A stretch of DNA of 64,000 bases from Streptomyces sp. NRRL WC-3618 (GTDB lineage Bacteria > Actinomycetota > Actinomycetes > Streptomycetales > Streptomycetaceae): the NCBI RefSeq assembly GCF_001280005.1, contig NZ_LGDW01000467.1:119163-183162 (forward strand), in the 5' to 3' direction. This document shows positions 37,565-45,837 of this stretch, piece by piece. The position numbers were made by a program, and so were the translations under genes. The notes beneath the pieces are model-generated. The model saw only the letters and a list, made by a program, of their open reading frames with translations. It was not told where the DNA came from and did no database searches. The number at the start of each line of letters is the position of its first letter. Position 1 is the stretch's first letter.

Positions 37565-38023
37565 TCAGTGTCCGGTTTTCGGGTTGTACGTCGCCGACTT
37601 CACCGGCATCTCGACGGTGATCGGCGAGGTTTTGGCAAAGTGCAGCTGGACGGAGACCTTCTCGCCCTCTCGCGGCTTGCGCTTGAGCTGCTCGAACATC
37701 AGATGGTCGCCGCCGCTTTGCAGGACGAGTTCGCCGTGGGCCGGGATGTCGAGGCGCTCGGCCTCCTCCATGGTCTGCCCGACGGTCTTGTGCACGGTGA
37801 CCGCGCCGGCGACCTCGCTGGTGACGCGGGTGAGTGTGTCACCGGCGGCGCCCTTGTTGGTGATGACGAGGAATCCGGCCGCCATGGAGTCCGAGACGGG
37901 CTGGGGCATGTAGGCGGCGCCGACGGACAGTCCGGCGCCGTCCCCGGAGTCCGAACTCCCGCACCCGGCGAGGGCGAGCGCCCCGGCGAGCGCGGCGGCT
38001 GTCGCGACGGAGAGCCGCCTCAC
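37565..38023 (-). CDS. PCuAC-type extracytoplasmic copper chaperone
   Basis: 152 residues. Lipoprotein signal with lipobox L-A-L-A-G-C21. Copper-binding residues of the PCuAC family are visible: H78, M85, and H107-L-M109 (M-X21-HXM spacing kept). In S. lividans this protein (ECuC) passes Cu(I) to Sco. GTG start overlaps the sco stop (GTGA). Confidence 0.92.
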   Translation of the reverse strand: MRRLSVATAAALAGALALAGCGSSDSGDGAGLSVGAAYMPQPVSDSMAAGFLVITNKGAAGDTLTRVTSEVAGAVTVHKTVGQTMEEAERLDIPAHGELVLQSGGDHLMFEQLKRKPREGEKVSVQLHFAKTSPITVEMPVKSATYNPKTGH

Positions 38024-38673
38024 GGGTTCTGCCCCTTGATGATCTTGGGGAGGTCCTTGATGTAGTCGTCGACGGTGGCGTCCTCGCCGTACAGGACATA
38101 GCCGCCGTCGGTCTTCGGGGAGAAGGCGATGACCTGGGTGCCGTGCATCGAGATCGTCTTGCCGTTCTTGTCCTTCGACGTCGGCTCGATGGAGATGCCG
38201 AGGGTGCGGGCGCCGGCCTGGATGGTGGCGAAGTCGCCGGTCAACCCGATCACCTGGGGGTCGATCCCCTTGAGCCACTTGCCGAGGGCGGCCGGGGTGT
38301 CCCGCTTCGGGTCGGTGGTGACGAACACGATGCGGAGCTTGTCCTGCTCGGCCGGGGACAGCTGCTTCTTGGCGACGGCGATGTTGCTCATCGTCAGCGG
38401 GCAGACGTCGGGGCAGTTGGTGTAGCCGAAGTAGATGAGAGTGGGGCGACCCTTGGTCTCCGCGCGGAAGTCGTAGGGCTTGCCCTGGGTGTCGGTGAGC
38501 ACGAGGTCGGGCTTCTCGAACGGCTGGTCGAGGATCGTGGCGGCCCTGTCCGAGCCGGCCTCGACCGACACATCGGCGACGGACTGGTTGGCATCGTCGC
38601 CGCTGCCGCAGGCGGAGAGGGTCAGGGTGGCCGCGACGAGCAGGGCGGACGCGGCGAACAGCTTCTTGCGCAT
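38020..38673 (-). CDS. sco: Sco1/SenC copper-delivery lipoprotein
   Basis: 217 residues. Lipobox L-S-A-C22, thioredoxin-like fold, copper site C87-P-D-V-C91-P and H177 in S-M-H-G-T. Sco loads copper into the CuA site of cytochrome c oxidase and, in S. lividans, is needed for morphological development through GlxA/oxidase maturation. The sequence before the ATG at 38673 lacks a typical Shine-Dalgarno. Confidence 0.94.
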   Translation of the reverse strand: MRKKLFAASALLVAATLTLSACGSGDDANQSVADVSVEAGSDRAATILDQPFEKPDLVLTDTQGKPYDFRAETKGRPTLIYFGYTNCPDVCPLTMSNIAVAKKQLSPAEQDKLRIVFVTTDPKRDTPAALGKWLKGIDPQVIGLTGDFATIQAGARTLGISIEPTSKDKNGKTISMHGTQVIAFSPKTDGGYVLYGEDATVDDYIKDLPKIIKGQNP

Positions 38674-38794
38674 AAGGAGGTTCCCGAAGGTGTGGTTCGT
38701 GGGAGGTCCGGCGCGCACCCAACGGGGTGTACGGGACACCGGGGGCGTACGGAGCGACCGCACGCCCCCGGCGCGCACCGGAGGTGAGCGGACG

Positions 38795-39538
38795 TCAGAC
38801 GGTGGTGCGGCGACGGCCGGCCAGGACGCCGAAGGCCACGCCCGCGACACCGACGACGATGCCGACGACGGCCAGCACGCGCGCGGTGGTGTCGCTGCTG
38901 TCGGCCGGCTCGGCGACGGTGGTCGTGGTCTTCGCGGCGGGCTCCGCGGCCGCGGCGGACTCCTTCGTGGCCGCGGAGGCGCCGTGGTGGCCGCCCTCGG
39001 TGGCGGCGGACAGCGCGAGCACCGGGGCGGGGTTGTCGGGCTCCTCGGCGCCGTCCTGCTGGACCTCGATCCAGCGGACGACCTCTTTGTTGGAGTACGT
39101 CTGCAGCGCCTTGAAGACGAGTTCGTCGGTGTCCTCGGGCAGCTGGCCGAGGGAGAGCGGGAACTTCTGGAAGAAGCCGGCCTGGATGCCCTTGCCGTCG
39201 TTGGCGGTCCAGGTGACCTGGGAGACGGCCTCGGTGATCTTCTTGCCGTGCAGTTCCAGGGGCTTGTCGAGCTTGGCCTTGGTGACCTTGGCGGTCCAGC
39301 CGGGGATCGCCTGCGGCATCACCGAGGCGAGCGGGTGGTCCGCCGGGAAGCTGACCTCGAGCTTCGTGGTCGAGGCGTTGTCGCGCTCGTTCGGCACCTT
39401 GAAGTTGACGGTCGCGTAGCCGCCCTTGGCGGCGGCGCCCTCGGCCGACACGCTGACGTGGGCGAAGGCGGGGCCTGACAGGGCGAGGACGGTGGCACCG
39501 GCGACAGCGGCGGTGGCGGCGATACGGGAAACCTTCAT
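38795..39538 (-). CDS. YcnI/DUF1775 copper-associated secreted protein
   Basis: 247 residues. Signal peptide ending A-F-A-H, so the mature N-terminus begins with His as in YcnI, where that His and a Trp bind Cu(II). DUF1775 beta-sandwich follows, then an Ala/Thr-rich spacer and a C-terminal membrane helix (about 218-240) with R-R-R after it. First gene of the ycnI-sco-PCuAC-copCD-dtpA run. Two tandem inverted repeats lie 29-61 bases upstream. Confidence 0.93.
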   Translation of the reverse strand: MKVSRIAATAAVAGATVLALSGPAFAHVSVSAEGAAAKGGYATVNFKVPNERDNASTTKLEVSFPADHPLASVMPQAIPGWTAKVTKAKLDKPLELHGKKITEAVSQVTWTANDGKGIQAGFFQKFPLSLGQLPEDTDELVFKALQTYSNKEVVRWIEVQQDGAEEPDNPAPVLALSAATEGGHHGASAATKESAAAAEPAAKTTTTVAEPADSSDTTARVLAVVGIVVGVAGVAFGVLAGRRRTTV

Positions 39539-39566
39539 GACGGAAGGCGCTCCACTTCGGGTGAGG

Positions 39567-39599
39567 TCCGACGGGGTCGGAGTCTCCGACGGGTCGGAG
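39567..39599. promoter_or_regulatory. Tandem inverted repeats upstream of ycnI
   Basis: TCCGAC-GGG-GTCGGA (39567-39581) and CTCCGAC-GG-GTCGGAG (39584-39599), two near-identical dyads with centres 17.5 bases apart. Placed where a repressor of the copper operon could bind; not a CsoR-type sequence that I recognise. Confidence 0.45.
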
Positions 39600-39744
39600 A
39601 GTGCGACTGGTCGGAAAGGAAGAGGGACGCGCGGGCGAAAGGGTGCACACGCGCGTGTGCCGCACGACGGCGGCCCATTCCTCCGGCCCTCGGACCCTCG
39701 GATCCGAAGACCCAGGGGACCCGACGGGGAGCGGTCGCGTCGTG

Positions 39745-40569
39745 TCAGGCGGCGAGAACGAGCGGGGCGGTAGGCGGACCGCGCCGGATCACCGTGTGCT
39801 GGAGCTCCGTGGCGGACGGGCCGAGGGGGACGAGGGTCCACGCGCTCGGTGCGTGCGGTGCCGTACCGGGCGTACCCGGAAGGCCCGCACGGAGTGCGCG
39901 CGCCAGCGCGAGCGCCCCGCGCAGGGATCGTACGAGTGCTCCCTCGGCCACCCCGTGCGCCGACAGCCGCATCAGCCGCAGCAGGGCGAGGTCTCCCCGG
40001 CGCAGCAGCCAGCCGGTGGCGACGGCCGCGAGGACGTGACCGAGCAGCATGGGCAGCGTCGGCAGCAGGGCGGTGACCGACCCGGCGGAGGCGAGGGCGT
40101 CCGCCTGGTGGTTCATGGACCCCATGTCCATGCCGGCGCTCGTCCCCGTACCGCCAGCGCTGATCCGCGCGTCGGCGAGGATCTGCTGGGCCCGGGCCGG
40201 GCTGATGGCCGCGAGCGGCACCCCGCACAGCAGCCGGGCGGCCCGTGCGACGAGGGCGGTGTCCGTCGTGGCGGCCACCGTGGACGACATGGCGTGCTGC
40301 CCGATTCCGAACAGGGTGTGCAGGACCGTCTGGCCGACGGCCAGCAGAGCGACGATGCCCGGAAGTGAGCGGGTCCGTCCGGCGAGCGGAGCCGCGCACC
40401 CGAGGACCCCGAGGAAACCGGCGCCCAGGGTCCACAGCGGAACGGTGGCGCAGGAGGCGAGGGCATGACCGGCTCCGGCCAGCACGACACAGACCGCGGC
40501 GAACACCGCGGCCCTCAGCATCCGGAGGGGGCTTCCGGAGGGCGCTGTGCGCCTGCGGCGGGCAGTCAT
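39745..40569 (-). CDS. Membrane protein upstream of the copper operon
   Basis: 274 residues with hydrophobic segments around 17-40, 44-60, 68-85 and 165-190, and between them a Met/His-rich extracytoplasmic motif G-M-D-M-G-S-M-N-H-Q that could bind copper. The 206-base gap to ycnI holds tandem dyads and a 16-bp alternating palindrome, so it may be a separate transcript. No named family recognised; a copper-linked role is inferred from the motif and the location. Confidence 0.75.
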   Translation of the reverse strand: MTARRRRTAPSGSPLRMLRAAVFAAVCVVLAGAGHALASCATVPLWTLGAGFLGVLGCAAPLAGRTRSLPGIVALLAVGQTVLHTLFGIGQHAMSSTVAATTDTALVARAARLLCGVPLAAISPARAQQILADARISAGGTGTSAGMDMGSMNHQADALASAGSVTALLPTLPMLLGHVLAAVATGWLLRRGDLALLRLMRLSAHGVAEGALVRSLRGALALARALRAGLPGTPGTAPHAPSAWTLVPLGPSATELQHTVIRRGPPTAPLVLAA

Positions 40570-40830
40570 GGCGGGCTCATCATCGCACTGGCCCCACGGC
40601 ACCCGTACGGCAGGTCCACAAGGTGGCGTGCGGTCAGGTACCGCCATATATGGGTACGTAAAAAGACGTAAAACCGGAAGGTCGCTTCTGCCTTTTGATG
40701 CACTACATACACCGATTGCAGCCCTCGGCGCATCCCCCGTATGGGCGGCATCACGTCAATGGTGTGCTTACACACTGCCACTCGCGGCAATACGTACAGG
40801 TATGTCGAGCCGCGGCCTGGAGGCTGGAGC

Positions 40831-41307
40831 ATGAGCATCTGGTGGTCACTCCATCTTCGGCGAGAGGCTGCGAGCGTTCCCCTTGCCAGACGCCTGCTGC
40901 TGGGCACCATGGAGACGGCGGGCGTCGACCCCGACATCTGCTACGACCTCTCCGTCGCGCTCAGCGAGGCCTGTGCGAACGCCGTCGAGCACGGCGGGGA
41001 CGCCGGGCACGGTGACTCCCGCGGGGCCTATCGCGTCACCGCGTACCTCGACGGGGAAAAGTGCCGTATCGAGGTCGCCGACTCGGGGCCGGGCTTCCCG
41101 GCGGGTCCCGCGGTCCCCGAGACTCCGCGCCGCCCGGTGCCCGTGGCCGCGGTCCCGTACGACGCGGAGAGCGGCCGGGGGCTGTCGCTGATCGAGGAGC
41201 TCGCCGATCACGTCACCATCGGCAACAAGCCGGGCCGGGGCGGGGCGGTGGTCAGTTTCGACAAGATCCTCAAGTGGCAGAAGGGCGCTCCGCTGATGGC
41301 GGTGTGA
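40831..41307 (+). CDS. HATPase (RsbW-like) anti-sigma/regulatory kinase
   Basis: 158 residues consisting of a single GHKL ATPase domain: N box L-S-E-A-C-A-N-A-V-E-H-G, G1 box V-A-D-S-G-P-G-F and G2 S-G-R-G-L-S-L-I. This is the RsbW/SpoIIAB type, of which streptomycetes have many; they act as anti-sigma factors or serine kinases of anti-anti-sigma factors. No sigma factor is adjacent. ATG follows a ggaggctggagc ribosome binding site. A short hairpin overlaps the stop. Confidence 0.88.
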   Translation: MSIWWSLHLRREAASVPLARRLLLGTMETAGVDPDICYDLSVALSEACANAVEHGGDAGHGDSRGAYRVTAYLDGEKCRIEVADSGPGFPAGPAVPETPRRPVPVAAVPYDAESGRGLSLIEELADHVTIGNKPGRGGAVVSFDKILKWQKGAPLMAV

Positions 41308-41329
41308 CGCGGCGAGTACTTGTCGCGTC
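41306..41329 (+). terminator. Hairpin at the end of the HATPase gene
   Basis: gacgcg (41306-41311) pairs with cgcgtc (41324-41329), with extra pairing (cga/tcg) inside; it begins in the stop codon. No U-tract. Confidence 0.4.
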
Positions 41330-41773
41330 GGGTTCGATGGGGTTCACGGTGCCGATGGTTTTCGGTCATTCGCGGCCGGTAGTCATACGTTGCTCGCGAC
41401 CGCGAACCTCTTGTGCGTTCGCCAATCGTGAGCGCATGACGCATTCGACTCCGTTTCGAATCGGTCGGGCGGGACGGTGGCCGTGATCGGCAACGGCTCC
41501 TCGCGGACAGCGAGTTCCGCTTACCCCCGACCGGTGCCCGGCCCTTCCCGATCGCGCCGAGCGCCGACGCGCCGGACGGGCCCTTCGGCAAGATGCCCGG
41601 TTCTGCTCTGTGGGGAATAAAGCACCTGTCGGGCCGCGCGGTGCCTGTGTGATGGTTGGGGCCGCCGGGCGGGCCGCGGCACAGGCGCCGTTTCGCGTCC
41701 CAACTCCGGTGGCTTTCCAGTCACTTGACGGAATTGACGGCACCTGACGGTCCGTCAGACGCAAGGGGGAAAT
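41330..41773. other. 444-base intergenic region
   Basis: Between the HATPase gene and the small secreted-protein gene. No gene, tRNA or clear dyad is seen. The last 20 bases (acgcaagggggaaat) provide the ribosome binding site of the next gene, whose promoter must lie here. Confidence 0.5.
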
Positions 41774-42118
41774 GTGAACCGAATGAAGGTTGTCGCTGTG
41801 GCACTCCTCGCCACCGGCATCGCGCTTCCGACCACCACCGCTGTAGCCCGGAGTGTCACGGGCGGCGGTGTGACCGCCACCGCTCCGTACGGCGGCGACA
41901 CCGGCAAGATCTCCGTCTACGACGGCAGTAACGACGGCGACCCGGGCAAGGCGGAGTACTACCGCCACGACAGCGCGGGCACCAAGCGCACCCTCTGGAA
42001 CCACAGCGGTCCCGGGACGCGCGTGATCTCGGGTGACGGCTCGGCCATCATCAAGTTCAAGGCCTGCGACGAGAACGACGGCAGCGGGGACGACTGCTCG
42101 GGCTGGGTCGCTCCGTAA
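41774..42118 (+). CDS. Small secreted protein
   Basis: 114 residues: signal peptide (M-K-V-V-A-V-A-L-L-A-T-G-I-A-L-P, cleavage near A-V-A-R) and a mature part of about 85 residues rich in Gly/Asp/Ser, with two Cys near the end (K-A-C-D-E and D-D-C-S-G-W) that probably form a disulfide. Reminiscent of small spore-associated or beta-sandwich secreted proteins of Streptomyces. GTG start. A four-copy tandem repeat starts at its stop codon and a strong terminator follows. Confidence 0.78.
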   Translation: MNRMKVVAVALLATGIALPTTTAVARSVTGGGVTATAPYGGDTGKISVYDGSNDGDPGKAEYYRHDSAGTKRTLWNHSGPGTRVISGDGSAIIKFKACDENDGSGDDCSGWVAP

Positions 42119-42185
42119 GTGCTGCCCCTGGTCGAGCGCTGACCTTGGTCAAGTACTGACCTTGGTCAAGCGCTGACCCTGGTTC
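42118..42185. repeat. Four tandem copies of a 17-bp unit
   Basis: Copies at 42118-42134, 42135-42151, 42152-42168 and 42169-42185. The middle two differ at two positions, the outer two are more diverged. Each middle copy holds the dyad TGACC-TT-GGTCA. Placed between the stop codon and a terminator. Confidence 0.88.
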
Positions 42186-42187
42186 CG

Positions 42188-42224
42188 CCCGCCGGGCCGG
42201 CCGTTCCTCGGCCGGCCCGGCGGG
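42188..42224. terminator. Strong hairpin terminator
   Basis: Perfect 16-bp GC stem (42188-42203 with 42209-42224) and loop ttcct, directly after the tandem repeat. It ends the secreted-protein transcript before the ABC operon. Confidence 0.85.
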
Positions 42225-42301
42225 TCGCGTCTTGTCGCATCGAGGCATCCGAGTGCCGAGCCGAACAGGCCATCGGCACGGGGGAACGAAGGTGTAAGGA
42301 C

Positions 42302-43036
42302 ATGAACGAGCGAACGACGGTGGCAGCCGGAGCCCCGACCCGCACCGGCACCACCGCGCGAACCGGCGCCGGACTCCAGGTGGAGGGCCTGCGCTACCGG
42401 CTCGGGGACCGCGTCCTGCTGGCCGGCGTCGACCTGGCCGTCGGCCCCGGCCGGTCGGTCGCCGTCACCGGACCGAGCGGGTCCGGCAAGTCGACCCTGC
42501 TGACCTGCGTACTTGGCCTGATCGCCCCGGACGAAGGCACGGTCGCCGTCAACGGCCACAGGCTCACCGGGCTGTCGGGGCGGAAGCTGGCGCAGCTGCG
42601 TCGGCGACACCTGGGCGTCGTCTTCCAGTTCGGCGAACTATTGCCCGAACTCACGCCTGTGGAAAACGTGGCCCTGCCCGTCCTCCTGGACGGCGGCGAT
42701 CACGAGGCCGCGTACCGGCGCGCCGTCGAACTCCTGGCCGAACTGGGCGTGCCGCACGACGGTACGCCGACCGGCATGCTCTCCGGCGGCGAACGTCAAC
42801 GCGCCGCTGTCGCCCGGGCCCTGATCACCGACCCCGACGTCCTGCTCGCCGACGAGCCGACCGGCGCCCTCGACCCGCAGGCCCGGGAGGCCGTGGCCGA
42901 CCTGCTCTTCGAGGTCACCCGCGACCGGGGCTGCGCTCTGCTCGTCGTCACCCACGACCCCTCGGTGGCCGCCCGCGCGGACCGCACCCTGCGTCTGGAG
43001 TCCGGCCTGCTGCGGGAAACCGGGGTGGGCGCGTGA
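42302..43036 (+). CDS. ABC transporter ATP-binding protein (LolD/MacB type)
   Basis: 244 residues. Walker A G-P-S-G-S-G-K-S-T, signature L-S-G-G-E-R-Q-R and Walker B V-L-L-A-D-E-P-T-G-A-L-D-P, the pattern of the LolD/FtsE/MacB branch. About 24 extra Thr/Ala-rich residues precede the core. The TGA overlaps the permease GTG (GTGA), so the two form a pair. Confidence 0.93.
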   Translation: MNERTTVAAGAPTRTGTTARTGAGLQVEGLRYRLGDRVLLAGVDLAVGPGRSVAVTGPSGSGKSTLLTCVLGLIAPDEGTVAVNGHRLTGLSGRKLAQLRRRHLGVVFQFGELLPELTPVENVALPVLLDGGDHEAAYRRAVELLAELGVPHDGTPTGMLSGGERQRAAVARALITDPDVLLADEPTGALDPQAREAVADLLFEVTRDRGCALLVVTHDPSVAARADRTLRLESGLLRETGVGA

Positions 43037-45345
43037 GTACGGACGCCCAGAACTCCGTACCCGGCGCCGATTTCCCTGAGTGGGAGCAAACCCCCTCGCA
43101 GTCGCGTATTCCCGCGCAACCTCACACGTCCCGGCAGAGCGGCGCCCCCAGCCCCACCCGCACTGCCGCCACCACTGCGGGCCGGACCGGCGGGAGGCTC
43201 TCCGGGCAGCTCATCCGGATGGGGCTCGCGGCCGGCCGCGGCACCCCCGGTGACCGGCTGCGTTTCTGGTCGCTGTGCGCCGCCGCCCTGGCCGTCGCCG
43301 TCGTCGCGCTGGCGGGCGTCGCTGCCGTCGCCACCCACGACGGCCGCGACGCGCGGAACACCGCGCGCGGCCCGCTGCTCTCCGACCGGCAGCATGCCGT
43401 GGCGTTGTGGCGCGAGGCGTTCGACGTCGTCGGCGAGGTCCAGCACAGCGTGATCTACGTCGAGCCGCTCAAGGCCGGGGCCGCGCCCCCGCCGGGTCTG
43501 TCCCGCTGGCCGGCCCCGGGCGAGGCGATGCTCTCCCCGGAGCTGGTCCGCGACGGCCAGGACGAGGGGATCAAGAGCCGGTACGGCCGGTTCGGGGGCA
43601 CGATCGCCAAGTCCGGCCTCGTCTCTCCGTCGGAGCGGCTGGCGTACGTCAGGGTCGCGCACGACCCGCCCGTGACACAGGACGACTCCTGGTGGTTCGT
43701 CCGCGGGTTCGGGCAGGACTACCCGATGGGCGAGGCCCTCAACGGCCGCACCCTCTCCGATGTGCTGCGCCCCTTGGGCGCGCTGACCGGCGTACCGGCG
43801 CTGGCGCTGCTCGTCCTCGCCGCGCGGGTCGGCTCGCGCACCAGGGACCGGCGCGGCGGACTGCTCCAGGCGCTCGGCGGGACCTGGCGGCACCGGGCGC
43901 TCGTCAACCTCGGCGAGGCGGTGCTGCCCCTGGCGGTCGGCACGGCCCTCGCGGCGCTGGTGCTGCTTCCGGCTCTCGTCACCGACGTACGACTGCCCCC
44001 GACCGGCTACCTGCTCGACAGCGGCGACCTGCGGACGGCCTGGCCCCGGTTCGCGCTCGCGCTGCTGCTGTCGTTCGCGGGCTGTCTGGCCGCCGTGGTC
44101 CTGCTGCACCGGGTAGGTCGGGACGGAACCGCCACCGGGCCCCGTTCGTTCTCGTCACAGGTGCCGCGATGGCGGCTCGTCGGATGTGGCGTGGGCGTCG
44201 CCGCCATCGCGTGCAGCCAGTACGCGGGCGAGGGCGTCGACCTCGCCGTCTTCGTGGGCGGCACCGTCGTGATGTGGGTGCTGCTGCCGTCCGTGGCAGC
44301 CGTGGCCAGCCGCGAACTGGGGAAGAAGTTGGCCGTACGAGGATTCCGCGCGGGCCGCGCCGGACAGCTGATCGGCGGACGGTGGACGGCCGCGCACCCC
44401 GGTGTCGTGGTCCGGATCTCGGCGGCCATGATCATCGGCCTGGGGCTGGTGTGCCAGCTCGAGGCGGGCAACAGCCGGCTCGGTGACAAGGCCGCCGCGG
44501 CGCAGGCGTCACGGGCCCGTGTCGGCGCGAGCGCGCTCAGCGTCCAGAGCCGGTATCTCACACCCCCGGTGATCGAGGACCTGGCCCGAGCGCTCCCGGC
44601 GGACTCGCACATCGTCTCCCTCCGGACCGACCAGCCGACCGAGTCGGTGCTCATCCAAGGCTCCTGCGCCGCCTTGCGCTCACTCGCCCTGCCCTGCCCA
44701 CAGGCACCGGAGGCGGTCCGCAGCGGTGACCCGCGCGTCGCGGAGATCGCCAACTGGTTCGGCCGCAACCCGCACGCCCAGGTCGCCGACCCCGCGAAGC
44801 TCGGCGCCGACGCCTTCCAGGGCACGCTTCTCGTCGTCACCGCGCACCCGCGGCCGGGGCTCCAGGCGACGGTCGAGCGGGCGGCGTACGCGCGCGTGCC
44901 CGGCATCACCGTCGAGACCCTGGGCGAGACCTGGACCGTCGGCGCCGCCGAGAAGGCCCGGCTGGGCAACTGGGTCCTGCTGTTCGGCTCGACGGGCCTC
45001 GCTCTCCTGCTGCTGGCGGGCAGCATCGGCGTGGCGGCGGAGTTCGTCCGGGTGCGGTCGGCGCTGGCGCCGCTCGCCGTCGTGACCGGCAGCGACCGGA
45101 TCTACCGCTCGGTCGCCCTCTGGCACCTGACGGTCCCGCTGCTCATCTCCACCGCCGTCGCGGCCGTCGTCACCGCCTGGCACTCCCTGTTCTTCACCAC
45201 GGCGGCACAGGAGGGCGCCACCTTCTCCTGGGGCGTGTACTGGGCGGCGGTGGCGGCGTGCGCGCTGCTGTCCGTACTGATCGGCGCCCTGGGCGCCAGA
45301 ACGGCGAGCCGGGCAGCGGCCCACTGGCGCCCTACGGCGGACTGA
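43033..45345 (+). CDS. FtsX-like ABC transporter permease
   Basis: 770 residues. Around ten hydrophobic segments, with the first near residues 77-97, clusters at about 250-450, and a C-terminal FtsX-type group near 640-760. Large extracytoplasmic loops include a Cys pair. This is the MacB/FtsX permease plan seen in Streptomyces systems that export peptides, lipids or antibiotics, or sense cell-wall damage; substrate unknown and no adjacent two-component system is present. Confidence 0.9.
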   Translation: MSTDAQNSVPGADFPEWEQTPSQSRIPAQPHTSRQSGAPSPTRTAATTAGRTGGRLSGQLIRMGLAAGRGTPGDRLRFWSLCAAALAVAVVALAGVAAVATHDGRDARNTARGPLLSDRQHAVALWREAFDVVGEVQHSVIYVEPLKAGAAPPPGLSRWPAPGEAMLSPELVRDGQDEGIKSRYGRFGGTIAKSGLVSPSERLAYVRVAHDPPVTQDDSWWFVRGFGQDYPMGEALNGRTLSDVLRPLGALTGVPALALLVLAARVGSRTRDRRGGLLQALGGTWRHRALVNLGEAVLPLAVGTALAALVLLPALVTDVRLPPTGYLLDSGDLRTAWPRFALALLLSFAGCLAAVVLLHRVGRDGTATGPRSFSSQVPRWRLVGCGVGVAAIACSQYAGEGVDLAVFVGGTVVMWVLLPSVAAVASRELGKKLAVRGFRAGRAGQLIGGRWTAAHPGVVVRISAAMIIGLGLVCQLEAGNSRLGDKAAAAQASRARVGASALSVQSRYLTPPVIEDLARALPADSHIVSLRTDQPTESVLIQGSCAALRSLALPCPQAPEAVRSGDPRVAEIANWFGRNPHAQVADPAKLGADAFQGTLLVVTAHPRPGLQATVERAAYARVPGITVETLGETWTVGAAEKARLGNWVLLFGSTGLALLLLAGSIGVAAEFVRVRSALAPLAVVTGSDRIYRSVALWHLTVPLLISTAVAAVVTAWHSLFFTTAAQEGATFSWGVYWAAVAACALLSVLIGALGARTASRAAAHWRPTAD

Positions 45346-45837
45346 CGTACCCGCGCCCGCGACGCGGTACCGGCGCGGTCGGCGCCCGGGGGGTGCGGTG
45401 GGCGCGGCGATGCTCCAGCGCACCGGGTCGCTGCACGGGCGGGTGCCACGGCGCTGGCCGCCTTCGGCGACGCCTCCACGCGCGTGTGTGTGGAGGCGGC
45501 GTACGAGCCCCCAGGGTCCCCGTACCCGGCGGGCTCGCACACTCGTTCGCTGGTCCACGGCGGGGGGCCATGGCGCTGGCCGCCTTTGGCGATGGCCTCC
45601 ACGCGCGCGTGTGGAGGCCGTGGGGCGTCAGGCACCCTGCCGGTCAGCTCACCGGCACGGGCTGCCTGACGGCCGCGCCCACCGGGCCGGGGCCCGATGG
45701 CGTACGACGCCCACAGGGTCCCCGTACACGGCGGGCCCCCCTTGGGCACGTCCACGGGCGGCGGGTGCCACGGCACGCGTTCGGCGCCGGCCTCCACGTG
45801 TGTGTGGAGGCTCTGCGGCGCCGGGTGCCCTTGCCGG
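45346..45837. repeat. Degenerate repeat array derived from the MFS gene 3' end
   Basis: No gene. Three diverged copies of one segment can be followed, beginning near 45441, 45569 and 45771. Each holds the same hairpin (45471-45498, 45594-45619, 45790-45811: 8-9 bp stem cctccac/gtggagg, loop of alternating CG/TG). Copies also share a segment resembling the last codons of the MFS gene (around 45650-45700 versus 45838-45900) and an agggtccccgtac element. The hairpin at 45790 would act as the MFS terminator. Confidence 0.7.
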
